The notes below the pieces were generated by a model that was given only the letters and a program-made list of their open reading frames with translations, did no database searches and had not been told where the DNA came from. From Phaseolus vulgaris (lineage: Eukaryota; Streptophyta; Magnoliopsida; Fabales; Fabaceae): DNA of 64,000 nt. The stretch is from NCBI RefSeq assembly GCF_000499845.2, contig NC_023751.2, positions 36,631,309-36,695,308 on the forward strand. Reading direction: 5' to 3'. The translations under genes were made by a program, and so were the position numbers. This document shows, one piece after another, positions 50,755-63,067 of this stretch (position 1 is its first letter; each line of letters starts with the position of its first letter).

Positions 50755-52410
50755 GTCAATTACAAATCACACTTTTCACAAATACTTCTATTTGTCTTCT
50801 GCTGCAAATTTGTTCGTTATCTGATGACTTGGTAGATGATGATAGGCCTTTATAATATATTTGTATCTAGAAATTGTATGTATTTATCTATTGCTCCTTC
50901 TCATCATCTTTTTATTTTATATTCAACTATCTTCCCAAATTACACATTTCATTCACTACTTGTTAATTAATATAATTTTTAATGTCAGAGTCTTAATTTA
51001 AGGCAGTAGACATGAAAATACACCAAAAGGAAATCAAAATTTATGTTAAACGTTGTAAACTTTTGAAGCATATACATGATTAATAGAAAGTTAATAACTA
51101 TAGAATTTAATTTTCACTTAGCGTATTTATATTCTCAACTGATTAAAACGTTTTAATTAGTTTAAAAACCATTTTTAACCTAAAATAAATAAATTATTTA
51201 GTATAACTAATTTCATGATATACATACTTGTTGCCAACCACTTATATCATCATGCCTTACCTAATCATTTATCTCATATCTATTTTAGAAGCCTTGTATC
51301 AATTATAAAAATAAGGTCTCAGATTACGAAAGCTGTACAATTATTAAATACATTTTATAATACAATCATACTACTATGATTGTTTCAAACCACTCATTAT
51401 GTATATTGTTGACAATGTCTTAATACAACTTCAAACTAAAAGTACCCCTTAACACCAAAATTATTTTCAAAGAATAAATTCACCTATAGAAATTTTTACT
51501 GAAACCAAACTTATCAAATTACAAGTATATATATGAAAGAGTATTTTATTGATGTTTCTCTTTTCCAATAGAAGAAGATAGGGTATATATAGATGGAGGG
51601 TTTGTAGACCCTACAAGTGATAGGGGCCTTCAACTCCAGATTTGGTTGAAAATAAGTTCAGAATTTGAGTTTATCCACACACAAGGCAGAGATTTATAAA
51701 TTATAATTGGTTAGCCAGTCAAAGAACGTTATTAGCATCAATTTGTATATATTGTAAACGGAAAAGCGTTTGAACATAAGAAAAGGGAAGTGATTGAGAG
51801 TGTGATTGTAGAGTTGCAGCAGCAGCAGCATACCAGCTAAGCCATGTGCCAAGTTTCACTTGAGAAGGCAATTAAACAGAAACGCATTTTTGTCCTCAAC
51901 AATACCCAACGCAGATGATTATGAGTTACAGATCAACATGAGAGGTATTAAAATCCATAAAATGAATAAAATGATAGATAACATAATTACAAAATGGAAG
52001 GGACCCCCTTCTCATATCTGCCACCTATGGAATAAGTTTACTGCCAACTGTCACTTCCCCTACAAAACCTTCCTTCCCTTTTATACCCCTCTCCCACCCC
52101 ACTTAATTACCATCGCCACCTTCTCCATCACCCTTGTTAATCCTATCTGTAACACCTAACTCTTGTAAAATATATCCTGTCTTTACCTCTTTGCCCTTCC
52201 TTCATCTTTGACGTTAACGTCTCATATTTGCTGCATGGACCGACACAAGTCATTTGAGCAGCACACTTTTGCTGGCATGAATGGCCAATAGGTCATGCAT
52301 GTAATTACCTTCCAATTTTAAGGTTCCTTTGTTTCGTTGTAACTTGGAAGTATGCATGATGTGTGTGCTGGATTGCTCAGTCACTGCCTTCACACTAATA
52401 CATACTTTTA
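50755..52410. other. Intergenic sequence between MCM6 and the PCaP1-type gene
   Basis: 50755 to about 50950 is the likely MCM6 3' UTR. About 51990-52240 is a C-rich stretch (CCCCTCTCCCACCCCAC) that is probably promoter sequence of the next gene. A 99-codon frame at 51860-52159 covers part of it but has no recognisable features, so I do not call it. Confidence 0.5.
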
Positions 52411-52528
52411 ATTTATATATGTGTGTTGATTTGGAAGGACAAGTGGCTGCAACACTTGCTCTCATACCTATACTTTGATTAGTTAAGGTTAAGGACTAGA
52501 GAGAGAGAGAACATTTGGAAAACACAAG

Positions 52529-52865
52529 ATGGGTTATTGGAAGTCCAAGGTTCTTCCCAAGATCAAAAAGGTTTTTGAGAAGAACAGCTCTAAGAAAGCT
52601 GCAGCTGCTGAGGCCACCAAGTCCTTTGATGACTCTAAGGTTTCATCATACTTTTTTTGTTTCAATTCAACTTCTTTTTATACATGTGTTGGATTTGAAA
52701 CAACCTAGCTATGTTATGTGTGGTTAATTTGGTGTTTGGTTTGTAGGAGGAATACAGCAAAGCCTTTGAAGAAAAGAAGACTGAACTTCAAACTAAAGTA
52801 GTTGAAATATATGACAGTTCATCAACTGAAATCAAGGTGAGAACTGAGAACACACACACATACAC

Positions 52866-52907
<42 letters not shown>

Positions 52908-53512
52908 AAAGAAATAAAAGGAGAAGAGCCAAACCATGATTGATGGGTTAAAACTTTTTATCATCTTGTAGAGTTTGGTTAAAGAACGCAAAGAAGTTGG
53001 GCTAAAGAAGCACTCCACAGAAGTTGACAAGTTCCTAGAAGAGCTTGTTAAAATTGGTAAAGTGATTATGGTCATTTTATAAGTTTTATTTATTGGCTAT
53101 TACCTCAAGTTGCAACTATGATCCCTATTAATGATTCGACTGTTCTTAACTGAGATGCCCTGATAAAATTTCAGATTTCCCTGGATCAAAGGCAGCATCT
53201 GAAGTATCTTCTAAGTTCGGACCAGCCTTGGCTTCGAGCTCGATTTTCTTTGTTTTTGAGAAGGTGTCAACTTTCGTTGTTACAGAAGAGAAAGCAGAGA
53301 AAGATGGAACTGCAGAAACTAAAGCAGAAGAAACAAGTAGTGGTACTGTCCAAGAGAGAGAGATAGTGGTTGAAGAGGAGAAAAAGGTGGAAGAAGAGCC
53401 ATCTGAGGCTGCTGCAAAAGAGGAAGAGAAACCTGGTGAACCATCTGAGCCTGCTGCAAAAGAGGAAGAGAAACCTGCTGAAGCTGAGAAAGGAGAACCA
53501 CCAAAACCTTGA
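52529..53512 (+). CDS. Plasma-membrane-associated cation-binding protein (DREPP/PCaP1 type)
   Basis: Four exons (52529-52639, 52747-52836, 52972-53056, 53175-53512), all GT-AG, give 207 residues. The N-terminus MGYWKSKVLPKIKKVFEK is diagnostic for DREPP/PCaP1: Gly2 is the expected N-myristoylation site, and the Lys-rich stretch is known in the family to bind phosphoinositides and calmodulin at the inner face of the plasma membrane. The middle (about 38-130) is the conserved helical domain with KTELQTKVVEIYDSSSTEIK, GLKKHSTEVDKFLEELVKI and SSKFGPALASS. The C-terminus (from about 133) is a Glu/Pro/Ala/Lys-rich tail with two EP(S)E-AAKEEEKP repeats, typical of the Ca2+/Cu2+-binding tails. Family members link Ca2+ and lipid signals to the cytoskeleton; the exact role here is inferred. 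A TATA-like TTTATATATG at about 52412 and a GA-rich leader precede it. Confidence 0.95.
52858..52905. repeat. CA/TA microsatellite in intron 2 of the PCaP1-type gene
   Basis: A short (CA)n tract passes into a (TA)n tract of about 20 units. It begins about 15 bases after the splice donor at 52837. Confidence 0.9.
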
Positions 53513-56270
53513 TGTAGCTGCTTCTTGAAGATGATGCAGCAGATATACGTGTACTCTTAGTTTGCATATACTCAAAATTGTCACATATCATTTCCTTATT
53601 CTTTTATTCCTGTGTAAAATCGGTTTTGTGCTGCTTAGTTTGATATTGTTGTTGCAGATTTGGTGATTAATATATGTGAATGTTTTATGGTGAAATTGTT
53701 TTGTAATTTTTTATTTTCATTTTTCACTCAAGTAACTGTGAGATTAATTTGGTTTATTGAACCATTCTTACAGCTATCTGTTCTTTCATTTAACAGTTAT
53801 CAGTTCCTCTATGATGGAAAGTTCTGTTTGGCTGAGTTTACATTTATTCTTTTGCTGTGTTCATTCACTGCTCATGCTCATGCTTCCTTATTATCATGGT
53901 TGGTAGATTCTTGTCAGCAACTTTACCCCTAAAGGATGAATTTGGCTCTCTGCAGGTTTTTTTTCTTTCTGTAATATCTGTATCTATAAGTTACACACAT
54001 ATATATATATATATATGGATAATATTTGATACACAAAAAATATTAATGCATATTTTAAGAGATAAAGAGTTTAAAGAGAACAAGTTTATAGATGAGATGA
54101 GACCAAAATGATGCTGACAGGAGATGTATACAATTCTTAATATAAATGAGTTTAAAAATAAATATGTGTAATAAAAAGTAAATTTAAAAATAAATAATGT
54201 AAAAAACATTAAAATAATGATATTAAAAATTGTAATGTGGATATATAAAAAATTAAATCTCAAGATATGTAAAGAAGAATATGTTAAATAAGTGTTTATT
54301 AAAAGATGGATAAATATCATTGTCAAACAGTTATTTCTCTACCCAGAATAGAATGTATGCTGTGACACTGCTTTAAGATTTGAAAACATGAAAAAAAGGG
54401 ATATGTTTACTTCGAGAAAACATATATTTTTATTTTTCTTACCGAATTTAAACTAAAATTTGATTAAAAAATTATTTTAATATTGTACCATTATTTTAAT
54501 ATTGTACCTGTGGGGAGTAGAGGGTTCAGGTAATATTGGAGGTTGGGTAGACAATTGTCGATGTGTCGGTTGTTCTTGAGTTTCTTCAAGCTTTCTTTTC
54601 TAATTGTAGATGCTTTGTTGGTTGGGGTGTGCGATAAGTCAGTGCTATGATTTAGGTGTGTTCTCCAATAATATAAAAAACGTACATCATTTTCTCATAA
54701 AGAGTTCTATTTATAATGTTGACTCATGAGCTGGGCTGGATAGTTAGTTAACAACTTACATGCTTAATGGTTCCATGATATCATGAGAGTGTATCTTTCG
54801 AGTTTATCAGTTTCTATCGTTATATTGATGTTTCCTTGATATTTCGGAGTGTGCATTTGACTCATTCAACAGTATTTGTAAATGCTTATTTACTATGTTG
54901 TAAATGATATTTGTCTCGGGTGGTTAGTTACCCGGTCGTCCGGTCCGACCAATACAAATATTATTTTATTTTCAATTATGAACATGTTTTTCTGAAAATA
55001 TTTTCTAAAATTCAAGTAAATTTATTCTCCATACTTTTGTTTTTTTTTTTTTTTAAAATAACGATCAAGCCCTACCGGCTTCTACTTTAAAAAGAGTGAC
55101 TACATTTTTACATTTTTATTATGTCATATATTATTTAATTAATTTATATTTATATATATTATTATAATTTGAGAATAATATTTTATTATTAAAAAGGAGT
55201 AGTTAACTAGTTGTCTACAAAAAAAATTGATTGTCAACGATTCATTTTCCATTTAGAAATGCTTTCAATTGTTTTCAAATCAAATTCTAAGTTTTATTTA
55301 AATTATGTAATAAATAATTTGAAGAAATATATTATATATTATAAAAAGTGAAAAATTAAGTTTAGTTGAAAAACGGGGTCAAACATATATATATAATCCT
55401 ATATCTAAAATTCATCGTTATGCAATAAATTCTTTGATATTGAATATTAGATATAGGTATAATAGCAAGAAAACATTTCAATTTTTTATATTAGTGAGAA
55501 GTGAAAAGAGATTTCAAATATTCCGCTTATAATAAAAAAACAATATTTTATGGTAAAAAAATTGTTGCAAATTTTTATTTTATGAATTATGAAATTGTCG
55601 AAATAAAAAAAAACGTCATATCAAAATTTATAATATTTTTTTAGGGGCATAACAATGAGGTTTGATTTGTTTTTTTTAAATATAACTGAACCAAATATAA
55701 AATTATGTGCTTTTGATTCAGTTCGATTTGGTTTAAATATAAAAATAAAAAAAAATCAAACCAAACCAATTTTTTCAGTTTGATTTGGATCAGTTTTTTT
55801 TTATTATAGAATTTCTTTTGTACATGCATTCAATATAACGATATAATATTATATTATGATGAATAGTTTTATTCACTACATTATAATTAAATATTTGTTC
55901 TCTATAATATTGTATAAAATATTATACAATTTTTTATCAGCATTTATTTATATATATTAATAACATTCCTTTTTTCATATCAATAAACAGAAAAAATAAA
56001 AAATAAAAGAACTAAGGTGATTTTGTTTCATACATTGCAATATAAATACTAGAGAATATATAGCTTCTACCTCTAATAATCTTAACAAACTCACCACACA
56101 CATGAAATTTAAAACATAAAAATTAAAATTAGTTCCTCTATATTGTTTTCTTTTAGAAATATTTTATTTTATCTTAACACTTTTCTTTCAAGTTAATAAT
56201 CTAAGATTTACAAGAATCTTTCACCTCATTTAGATTTTATTCCTTTGTCACGTAAACTCTTAAAGGTGAC
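53513..56270. other. Intergenic sequence with one less AT-rich patch
   Basis: 53513 to about 53700 is a likely 3' UTR. About 54505-54960 is less AT-rich (GGGAGTAGAGGGTTCAGG ... ACCCGGTCGTCCGGTCCGAC) and looks like transposon-derived sequence, but I find neither ends nor coding. A TA run is at 53999-54017. The rest is AT-rich with no gene. Confidence 0.45.
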
Positions 56271-56278
56271 TTCGTACT

Positions 56279-56955
56279 TAGGGGTGGCAAAACAGGTCAG
56301 CCCGCCCCGCGCTTTGCTCGTAAAAATGCAGGTCGGGTTGGCCTGCTCCACAAAGTTATTGCAGGCTAGAATTCCCGACCCGCCCCGCATAAGAGCTGGT
56401 ATGCAGGTTTGCGGGTCAGTTCGCGTTCTTTTTACTTTTTCTTTTTTTTTTACATTTTGTTTTTTAAAAATTGTCAAATTAAACTTATATATTTGTTACA
56501 ATCAAACCAAAATTATTTTTTTCTTTCTTTTCAAACATAGTCAAACATCAAAACATTAAACATTAAGATAAATATCAAATATCATTATTCTTCCACTTTC
56601 AAAACATTAAAAATACCTAATTCCAAAACATTAAACATAAATATAAACATTAATTTAATCACATTAAACATAAACATTATTGACATTCTTCCATTTCAAT
56701 AACATTGGATCCCGCCTTAGAAGAACTTTCATCCATTTTTTCATAATTATAATATTATCCGTCATCTGCACACATTAAAACAATGGCAATTTTTTTTCTT
56801 GCGAGTTAGCGGGTCAGCCCGTCCCGCCCCGCTGCTGGCCCGTGCGGACCGTAGGCTAATGCGGATTAGCAGGTTGAAAAGGTCAACCCACCCCACGTGT
56901 TTTACCAGCGGGCCGCGGCCCGACCCGCATGGCCCGACCCGCTTTGTCATCCATA
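56279..56955. mobile_element. hAT-like non-autonomous element
   Basis: Left end TAGGGGTGGCAAAACAGGTC and the complement of the right end TATGGATGACAAAGCGGGTC form imperfect inverted repeats with the TAGGGGTGGCAAA look of plant hAT elements. Flanks TTCGTACT (56271-56278) and TTCATACT (56956-56963) are an 8-bp target duplication with one mismatch, the hAT length. Both ends are GC-rich with repeated GACCCGC/CCCGCCCCGC motifs, while the centre is AT-rich. No transposase is present. Confidence 0.85.
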
Positions 56956-56963
56956 TTCATACT

Positions 56964-57950
56964 CACAACCGTACAATAATTATTGGGTTTATTAAAAAAT
57001 ATTTAAAAAATTAAACACAATAATGCACATACCTCTTCTTCGTAGGAATGTGACACACCATTTATTCAAATAAGTTATTGTGCTTTAGTCAACAACTTTG
57101 TTATTATTTTTTTTTTTATAAGCAGATTTCCAATTTTTCTCTCTAATATGTCAAAGTCAAGATAGAAATGAAAAATAATATAGGAAATAATAAAGTTTCT
57201 AATAAATTTGTGTCTCACTCTCTTTGATGTCTTTTTTTTCATTAATTTTTTTGTAACATAAATAAGCACCAAAAACTTTAGCCTTTCTTTTTCTTTTACT
57301 CATCCTAAATTCATAAATTCATTAGAAAAAATTTATTAGCACTATCACCAAAAGGCAAAACAAAACTAAATGCATCACAAGTAACATTATCACTAGAAAC
57401 CAAGACAGAACTAAATGTAACAAATAATTTTGGTCAATTTATTTTAAAGGAATTTTTTTCAAAGCAAAAACATCTTAGATTCATGCTAGTATTGTTCGAA
57501 ATTTCAATCACTTCGGAATTAATAAGCAAGTAGAATTATGTAAAGAATAACCTATAAAGATACTTTCAATTATTTTATTTCTTATTTTTCTTTTTTTATT
57601 AAGAGGTATGTTAACCAATTAATTTTTATTTTTCTCTTTCAACTATTGGATTGAAGAATATAGGCAGGTATTACTTCATAATAATGTCACAAGTTCCAAA
57701 AAATCACACATTTCTTCTTCACTATTTAAGAAGGAAATTTTTTGAATGACTTGAACATTTCATGACACATATGATAAAATATTATCTCTAACTTTTGCAA
57801 TAAAAGGAATAATAAATTTTTTTCTTTAAGAATGTTAGTAATTTTGAGTTGTTGAATTAATTAGATGATGGAAATGAAATGTTTAATATACAATTGGAAT
57901 TAGGGCAGCATATGAATCATGAATCATGGATGAAGATGGGATTTGCATCT
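56964..57950. other. AT-rich intergenic sequence
   Basis: No gene and no clear repeat relation. Confidence 0.45.
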
Positions 57951-58770
57951 TAAGCTGTGTTTGTATCCGGGTGATTATTGTTCACCCGGATTGAAAAGGA
58001 AAGAAATAGCTTGTTTGTATTTGGGAATTTGTGGGTAATAGAGAACGAAGAAAAGCGAAGAATGTGAAATAGGCTTCTCTGCTGGATTGAGAAGATTAGG
58101 TGAAAAACTCTTTGATTTTACCATATTACTCATACCTCACCTACTACCTTTTTGTCACAGCAGCATGCCCGTGTCATGCAGTGTAATATTATGAGAATGA
58201 AATTTGGAGAAAAAAATTTTGTAATTTATTTTATTTATGTTAATAGAATGTTGCTGCCTTTTAATTTTTCAAAGGTTTTCCTTAATCACATGAGTATATT
58301 AATAGCATTAATGAAAGTTTGAATGAGTTTTTTGGTAGTTAAAAAAAAACTTATTAATATTTAAATTTTTTCTGATATTTTTATGTATAATATTTTTTTT
58401 CTAAAAATAAAGTAAAAAGCTTTATAAATATCAGTTTAAATTTATAAAATAATTATAAGTATACAAAATTTTTAAATTTTTCTAAAATCAAGTAAAAAAA
58501 TTTATAAAAACTTCACAAATAATCAATCAAATTAATTTTTTTATCAACTTTTAAATATAAGGACAAATGTGTAAAGTTACATTTTTATCAATTAAAAAAA
58601 ATATAATTTCAATCACATCCATCACATCACTCACAAACTTTTACAAACTTTCCCTACATTTTCTCCTCTATTTACTTTAATCCAAATATTCTAACTTTCT
58701 TTACACTTTCTCTTCAAATCATCTCAAATTCGCTCCATCATTTCCACTCCCTAATCCAAACAAAGCCTAA
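57951..58770. mobile_element. Candidate MITE with imperfect inverted ends
   Basis: Left end TAAGCTGTGTTTGTATCCGG and the complement of the right end TTAGGCTTTGTTTGGATTAG are similar and resemble the GGCTTTGTTTGGAT ends of common plant MITEs. A 3-bp TTA/TAA target is possible but not distinguishable from the ends. No coding capacity; the class is not certain. Confidence 0.45.
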
Positions 58771-60399
58771 AAGACAGCGGGATCCTTCATTTTATTCCTT
58801 CACACCATAAGTTTTTCTTAAACCAAAAGTCTGAGCCCAAAAAATTTATTTGCCACTAGCTTTTTCTATATATACACTCATCAATTTCTTAAATTTGGGT
58901 CCATGTATTTCCCCAATGTTTTATTATATCTTTTTTTTATATTTCAACCACAAGTTTTCTTAAATCTGGGCTCACACGTTTAGCCCAGTATTTCTACTAT
59001 TTGCCACCTGTTTTTTTACATATACAGTCAACAACAGTTTCTTTTTCCAAAAGTAAAATAAAATATATATATAATTTTAGCACCTCAGTTCAAAAAAAAA
59101 TTAAATATTTGTATGACGATGTGTTATTTGATATTTAATACAATTGTTTGAGTACCTTACACTATTTTTTTGAAAAATTAAAAAATATGTTTTTTTTCAA
59201 ATAAAATTCATGCAAACAGTCAACCATATCAATGATTAGATTACACTGTTTTCATTTATTGTATAATTTTTAAAGGGTATTAAACATAGTCGTTAGTATT
59301 ATCTTATACTCCAATCAGCGTGAATAATAAAAGACATAAAATCTCAAAAAATATAAAAAAATAAATAAATTAAAATATATCAATATAAATAAATAGCTTT
59401 GACCTTAATAATTATTATGAATGAAAATATGTAAGAGCAAAATTAATCCTTGTTGGGTTCACTTTTTCAAAAACCTAACTCACACCGACAAAAACTCAGT
59501 TCTTTCAAAAATGTCATTTTCACTCTTAGAATTATGTAATTCTTGATTTTTCATTATGATTGAAAATATGTAGGAGTAAAGTAAATCATTGTCATACCCA
59601 AAATAAAACATTTCATAAATATTTTCTTTATTTTTACATGTATTTTTGTTTTTTTTTTTCAAAAAAAATAAACATTTTAAAAAAACTACATTTTTTTGCA
59701 CATTTAATTAAATGTATAATCTAAGAACGAACATGGTAAGATGTTAACACCTTCCCTATGTATTGACTCTTGGATCCTAAATCTTGTTTTGTAGATCTTT
59801 CTTTTTGGTTTTTTCTTAGTTTTCCATAATAAATTATGGTAACAACTCTTTTATTTTTCAAAGTTTTTTTTCATCGTCCTCTCGTGAAACCATTTGCGAC
59901 AATAGTAATAAATAGGATTAAAACAAGATAACTAAAGTAACTTTGACTCATTAACTCATAAAAGTAACATTCAAAGCACTCACTCAATAAAGCAACATTT
60001 ATCTTTAAAAGTAACAATAATAATGAGATTAGATTATACTAATATTTCCAACAAACACAACCTTCTATAAGAAGAATCAAGCATGTTCGTCCAAGCAAAA
60101 TCCAATAACATGATATATCGAGTTTAAAGGATTACATTATCATAACTACAAAGAAGAAATCAATAAGAAGATTGTTTTACAAAAGTCAAAATTTTAGCAT
60201 ATATAAATATAAGATGTAGACACATAAACAAAACAACAACACTACAATCATTATCTAAATTAAATTTTTGCTAGCCTATATAATTTGTATCTTAATGTTA
60301 TATGAGTGAGTGTGAAATATGTAATATTCTTCATCTAGTGAAGTAAACATCATTGTAAGTGATGAGCATATATTTATTCACACACAATAGCCTTAATCA
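58771..60399. other. AT-rich intergenic sequence
   Basis: No gene is seen. TGTAGGAGTAAAGTAAATC and ATGTAAGAGCAAAATTAATC (59567 and 59430) belong to a weak local duplication with an ATTATGA...AAATATGTA phrase. Confidence 0.4.
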
Positions 60400-60499
60400 T
60401 AGATTATTGGACTATAATAATAAATAAATCCATTGTTTTAATTAATATTCTTATAATTGGGTTTATTTGGGCCTTAACTATTATTATTGTTAATTTTGT

Positions 60500-61545
60500 G
60501 TTTTTAGAGTAAATTATCTGGAGGAAGAATCTACCTTTGTGAATGGGCCAAATATGCAAAAGTCCAAGTTGCTTCTTGAACCAAAATAGAAAACAAATTT
60601 TGAGGAGAAGAAAGAGAAAATAAAAGCTACAAGATTTCAGAAACAGAATTGGAAGCAAATCTTCTGCAAAATAAAAAGAATTATGGAAAGTGGAAACTGT
60701 TTACAAAATCTAAACTGCAATATTTTCCCAAGATCCTTGGATCAGAAAAGCCTATAAAAGGACACAAGCATCAAGGAGAAAAAGGAGAGCTTCATAGGGT
60801 TTTCTTAGTTTATTTTCTTCTTTGTAATTCTTTTGTTTTGCCTTTCGCATGGAAGGCTAAACCTTTTTGATTGATTCTTTTGTAATTCCCCATTGAGTTC
60901 TGAGGTTTCATTCAATAAAAGTTTCATTTTTCAATTCTATATAGCAATTGTTTTTATAGTCTAATCTCCTGGAAAACTGGTTTTTGTGAGAGGTTGTACT
61001 TGAACGCATGATTGAAAGTCTTCCTTATCTTAAACTTTGGTTTCTTAGTTAGTTCGCGCTTTTTCTAATTAATTTCTTGGGCGCATGATTCAAGAGAGAG
61101 GAGGTAAGCATTCCCATGGAGTATACGCATGGAACAAAGTGGTTATGGATTAAAACAATAGACGCATGCTTTACTGGTGAGTTTCAGTTGAATCAGATTG
61201 GTGCATATTCAATCTGGTTTAGCTCTGTTGGAGGATTGAGAAAAGATTAATCTTTAGAGAACCTATGAAGAATTAAATGGTGGAAGAACTTGGGATCAAC
61301 CGCTTTTTATTTGCTATTTTAATATCTTTTATATTTTCTACACAACTATCTCAAACTCCCTTTTCATCTTTATTGTTATTGCTAACTTTTATTGTTTGCA
61401 GATAGATTTTAAACCCTGATCAACTGATTTTACTATTGGATTCGTTGAGAGATGACTTCGAGACATTTGTCCACAATTATACTATCATCTCTCTAGTGTT
61501 AGACAAGTCTACGCTAGAATCATATTAATTTGACAGCAAAACGAT
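60500..61545 (+). repeat. LTR-like repeat, partner of 13440-14073
   Basis: A TATA-like CCTATAAAAG (60751-60760) is followed by AATAAAAG (60914-60921), an order seen in LTRs (promoter, then polyadenylation signal). From 60857 to 61545 the sequence is homologous, in reverse, to 13440-14073. It ends near TTTGACAGCAAAACGATAGC. The outer left limit is not defined, and no coding domain or second LTR is visible, so the element class is inferred. Confidence 0.6.
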
Positions 61546-62930
61546 AGCTATCAGTAAGAAAACTTTATTGTATATCAGAATCATTCCTTAGGATTCAACC
61601 TTTGTATATTGTATACAAATTGAGGAGAAAATTTAAATATTATGACATATATGAAACTTTGGGTACAAAACTAGGGATTGGAACGAAAGAATGATTTAAT
61701 TGGGAAAGACAACTTCTACAACATTTAGGCATAATATCTCCACCATAAAACAACCAAAGAAATGTGTAATAGACATTAGATATGGAAATGGTACAAGTAC
61801 AAAACTTAGTAAAATATGCATATGTATTGATACATCAATAATAAGAAGTGAATGACAATACCTTCTTCAATACATTTTGGAGTATTACCATCTAATGTAT
61901 TTTTTTTTTACTTTGAATTATTATTAACCACAAAAAATAATTTGACTAAGAGGTACATTGACCTACACTCAAATGTTTTAAATTACTATTTTTTTAACCA
62001 AGATGAAGAAAATGCAAGCCATCTTATATTCTCATCTCTAGTCTAGTTTTTAAATCACACTCTTAACTATTTTGAAAAAATTATGAACTTTTCCTTTTCA
62101 TTGTTTGAGTGACAACATTATAATTTTCTCATTTATGTGTAAAAAAGTTTAGGTATCCTTTACCTACATTTATGTTAATCTTTCTCGTTGTTCATTTATA
62201 AAAAAAAAATTGTTCATTCACTTCTTTTATTTGTTGACAATGCATGAATGATCATGGAGTAATATTTTCTCTTCTAATTGATTTATGATTAACAATAAAG
62301 GAATTTATATCAATTTAAATATTTAATATTAAATAAAATTGTAATTATTTCAATTTTAAATCTAAAAGATAACATTATTAGGTTAATCACCACATTCAAG
62401 AGATATTGTCCGTTTTAAATATCGATGTGAGACTATTTTGTTGTTAAAAACGTTTTGTGAGTTAAAAGAGGAAAGAATATATAAAGTGTCATTAGAGACT
62501 CAACTCCGATACGGGACTACTAAGTAATTATTTAAAAAAAAAAAATCTCATTCCAATCTTTATAAAAAAAAGAGAAATAGAGAGAGTAGTAGGTTTGAAA
62601 GTAGAAAAAAGATTGAAACATGCAGAGAGTGTGATGGCAGTTTCATTCATAGGGAATTGTTGCAAAGGTTTGATAACGTTGTAACGCTATTAATTGTGAG
62701 TTTGTGTTTGAGAACTTCAACACATGATTCATTTAAGGATTCATTCCAATCTTTGTTCTGTGTTCGATCCATGAATTTAATCAGATGGTTCAAAACATCA
62801 CAATTAATGCGTATTATTTATTGAATCAAAAACATGGAATGAACCAGCAAACGAGATCAGATCGATGTTTGGGTGTTAGAAATTGTGACGTTATTCACAC
62901 GTGGAAAAAAGTTTAGGGATTCATTCATAC
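61546..62930. other. Intergenic sequence, promoter side of the right-edge gene
   Basis: About 62395-62535 (GAGATATTGTCCGTTTTAAA ... ACTCAACTCCGATACGGGAC) resembles a dispersed repeat that I recall as common near plant genes, but I cannot name it from the window. The rest is AT-rich without a gene. Confidence 0.4.
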
Positions 62931-62938
62931 CTATATAA
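62898..62938 (+). promoter_or_regulatory. G-box and TATA box of the right-edge gene
   Basis: CACGTG (62898-62903) is a G-box core. TATATAA (62932-62938) is a likely TATA box about 45 bp before the ATG at 62984, implying a leader of roughly 20 bases if transcription starts about 30 bp downstream. Confidence 0.55.
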
Positions 62939-62983
62939 TCTCAGATTGAAAAGTGGCACCACACCAAAAACAATTCTGAGGAA

Positions 62984-63067
62984 ATGGATCCAAATCCTGA
63001 CACAATTAAGGAGGATTTGAACCGATTTAGGCATTCTGTCTCTGAAAATTTCAACAAAGTTCAAAAG
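62984..63067 (+). CDS. First coding exon of an unrecognised gene (runs off the window)
   Basis: The ATG at 62984 opens a frame of 28 codons beginning MDPNPDTIKEDLNRFRHS and ending FNKVQK at a good donor (CAAAAG|GTGATT). The peptide is charged and helical-looking, with heptad-like spacing (IKEDLNRFRHSVSENFNKV). The family is not recognised. A TATA box and G-box lie just upstream. The following exons are not evident before the window ends, so 63068-64000 is read as intron. It could also be a short chance frame, but the promoter motifs, start and donor agree. Confidence 0.55.

Noticed and set aside
51860..52159. 99-codon frame upstream of the PCaP1-type gene
   Set aside because: No recognisable motif, no splice support, and it lies in probable promoter sequence.
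53267..53591. Antisense frames of 90-105 codons over the last exon of the PCaP1-type gene
   Set aside because: They are shadows of the Glu/Lys/Pro-rich coding strand, which removes stops on the other strand.
56245..57014. Plus- and minus-strand frames at both ends of the hAT-like element as genes
   Set aside because: They arise from the GC-rich terminal repeats and have no conserved content.
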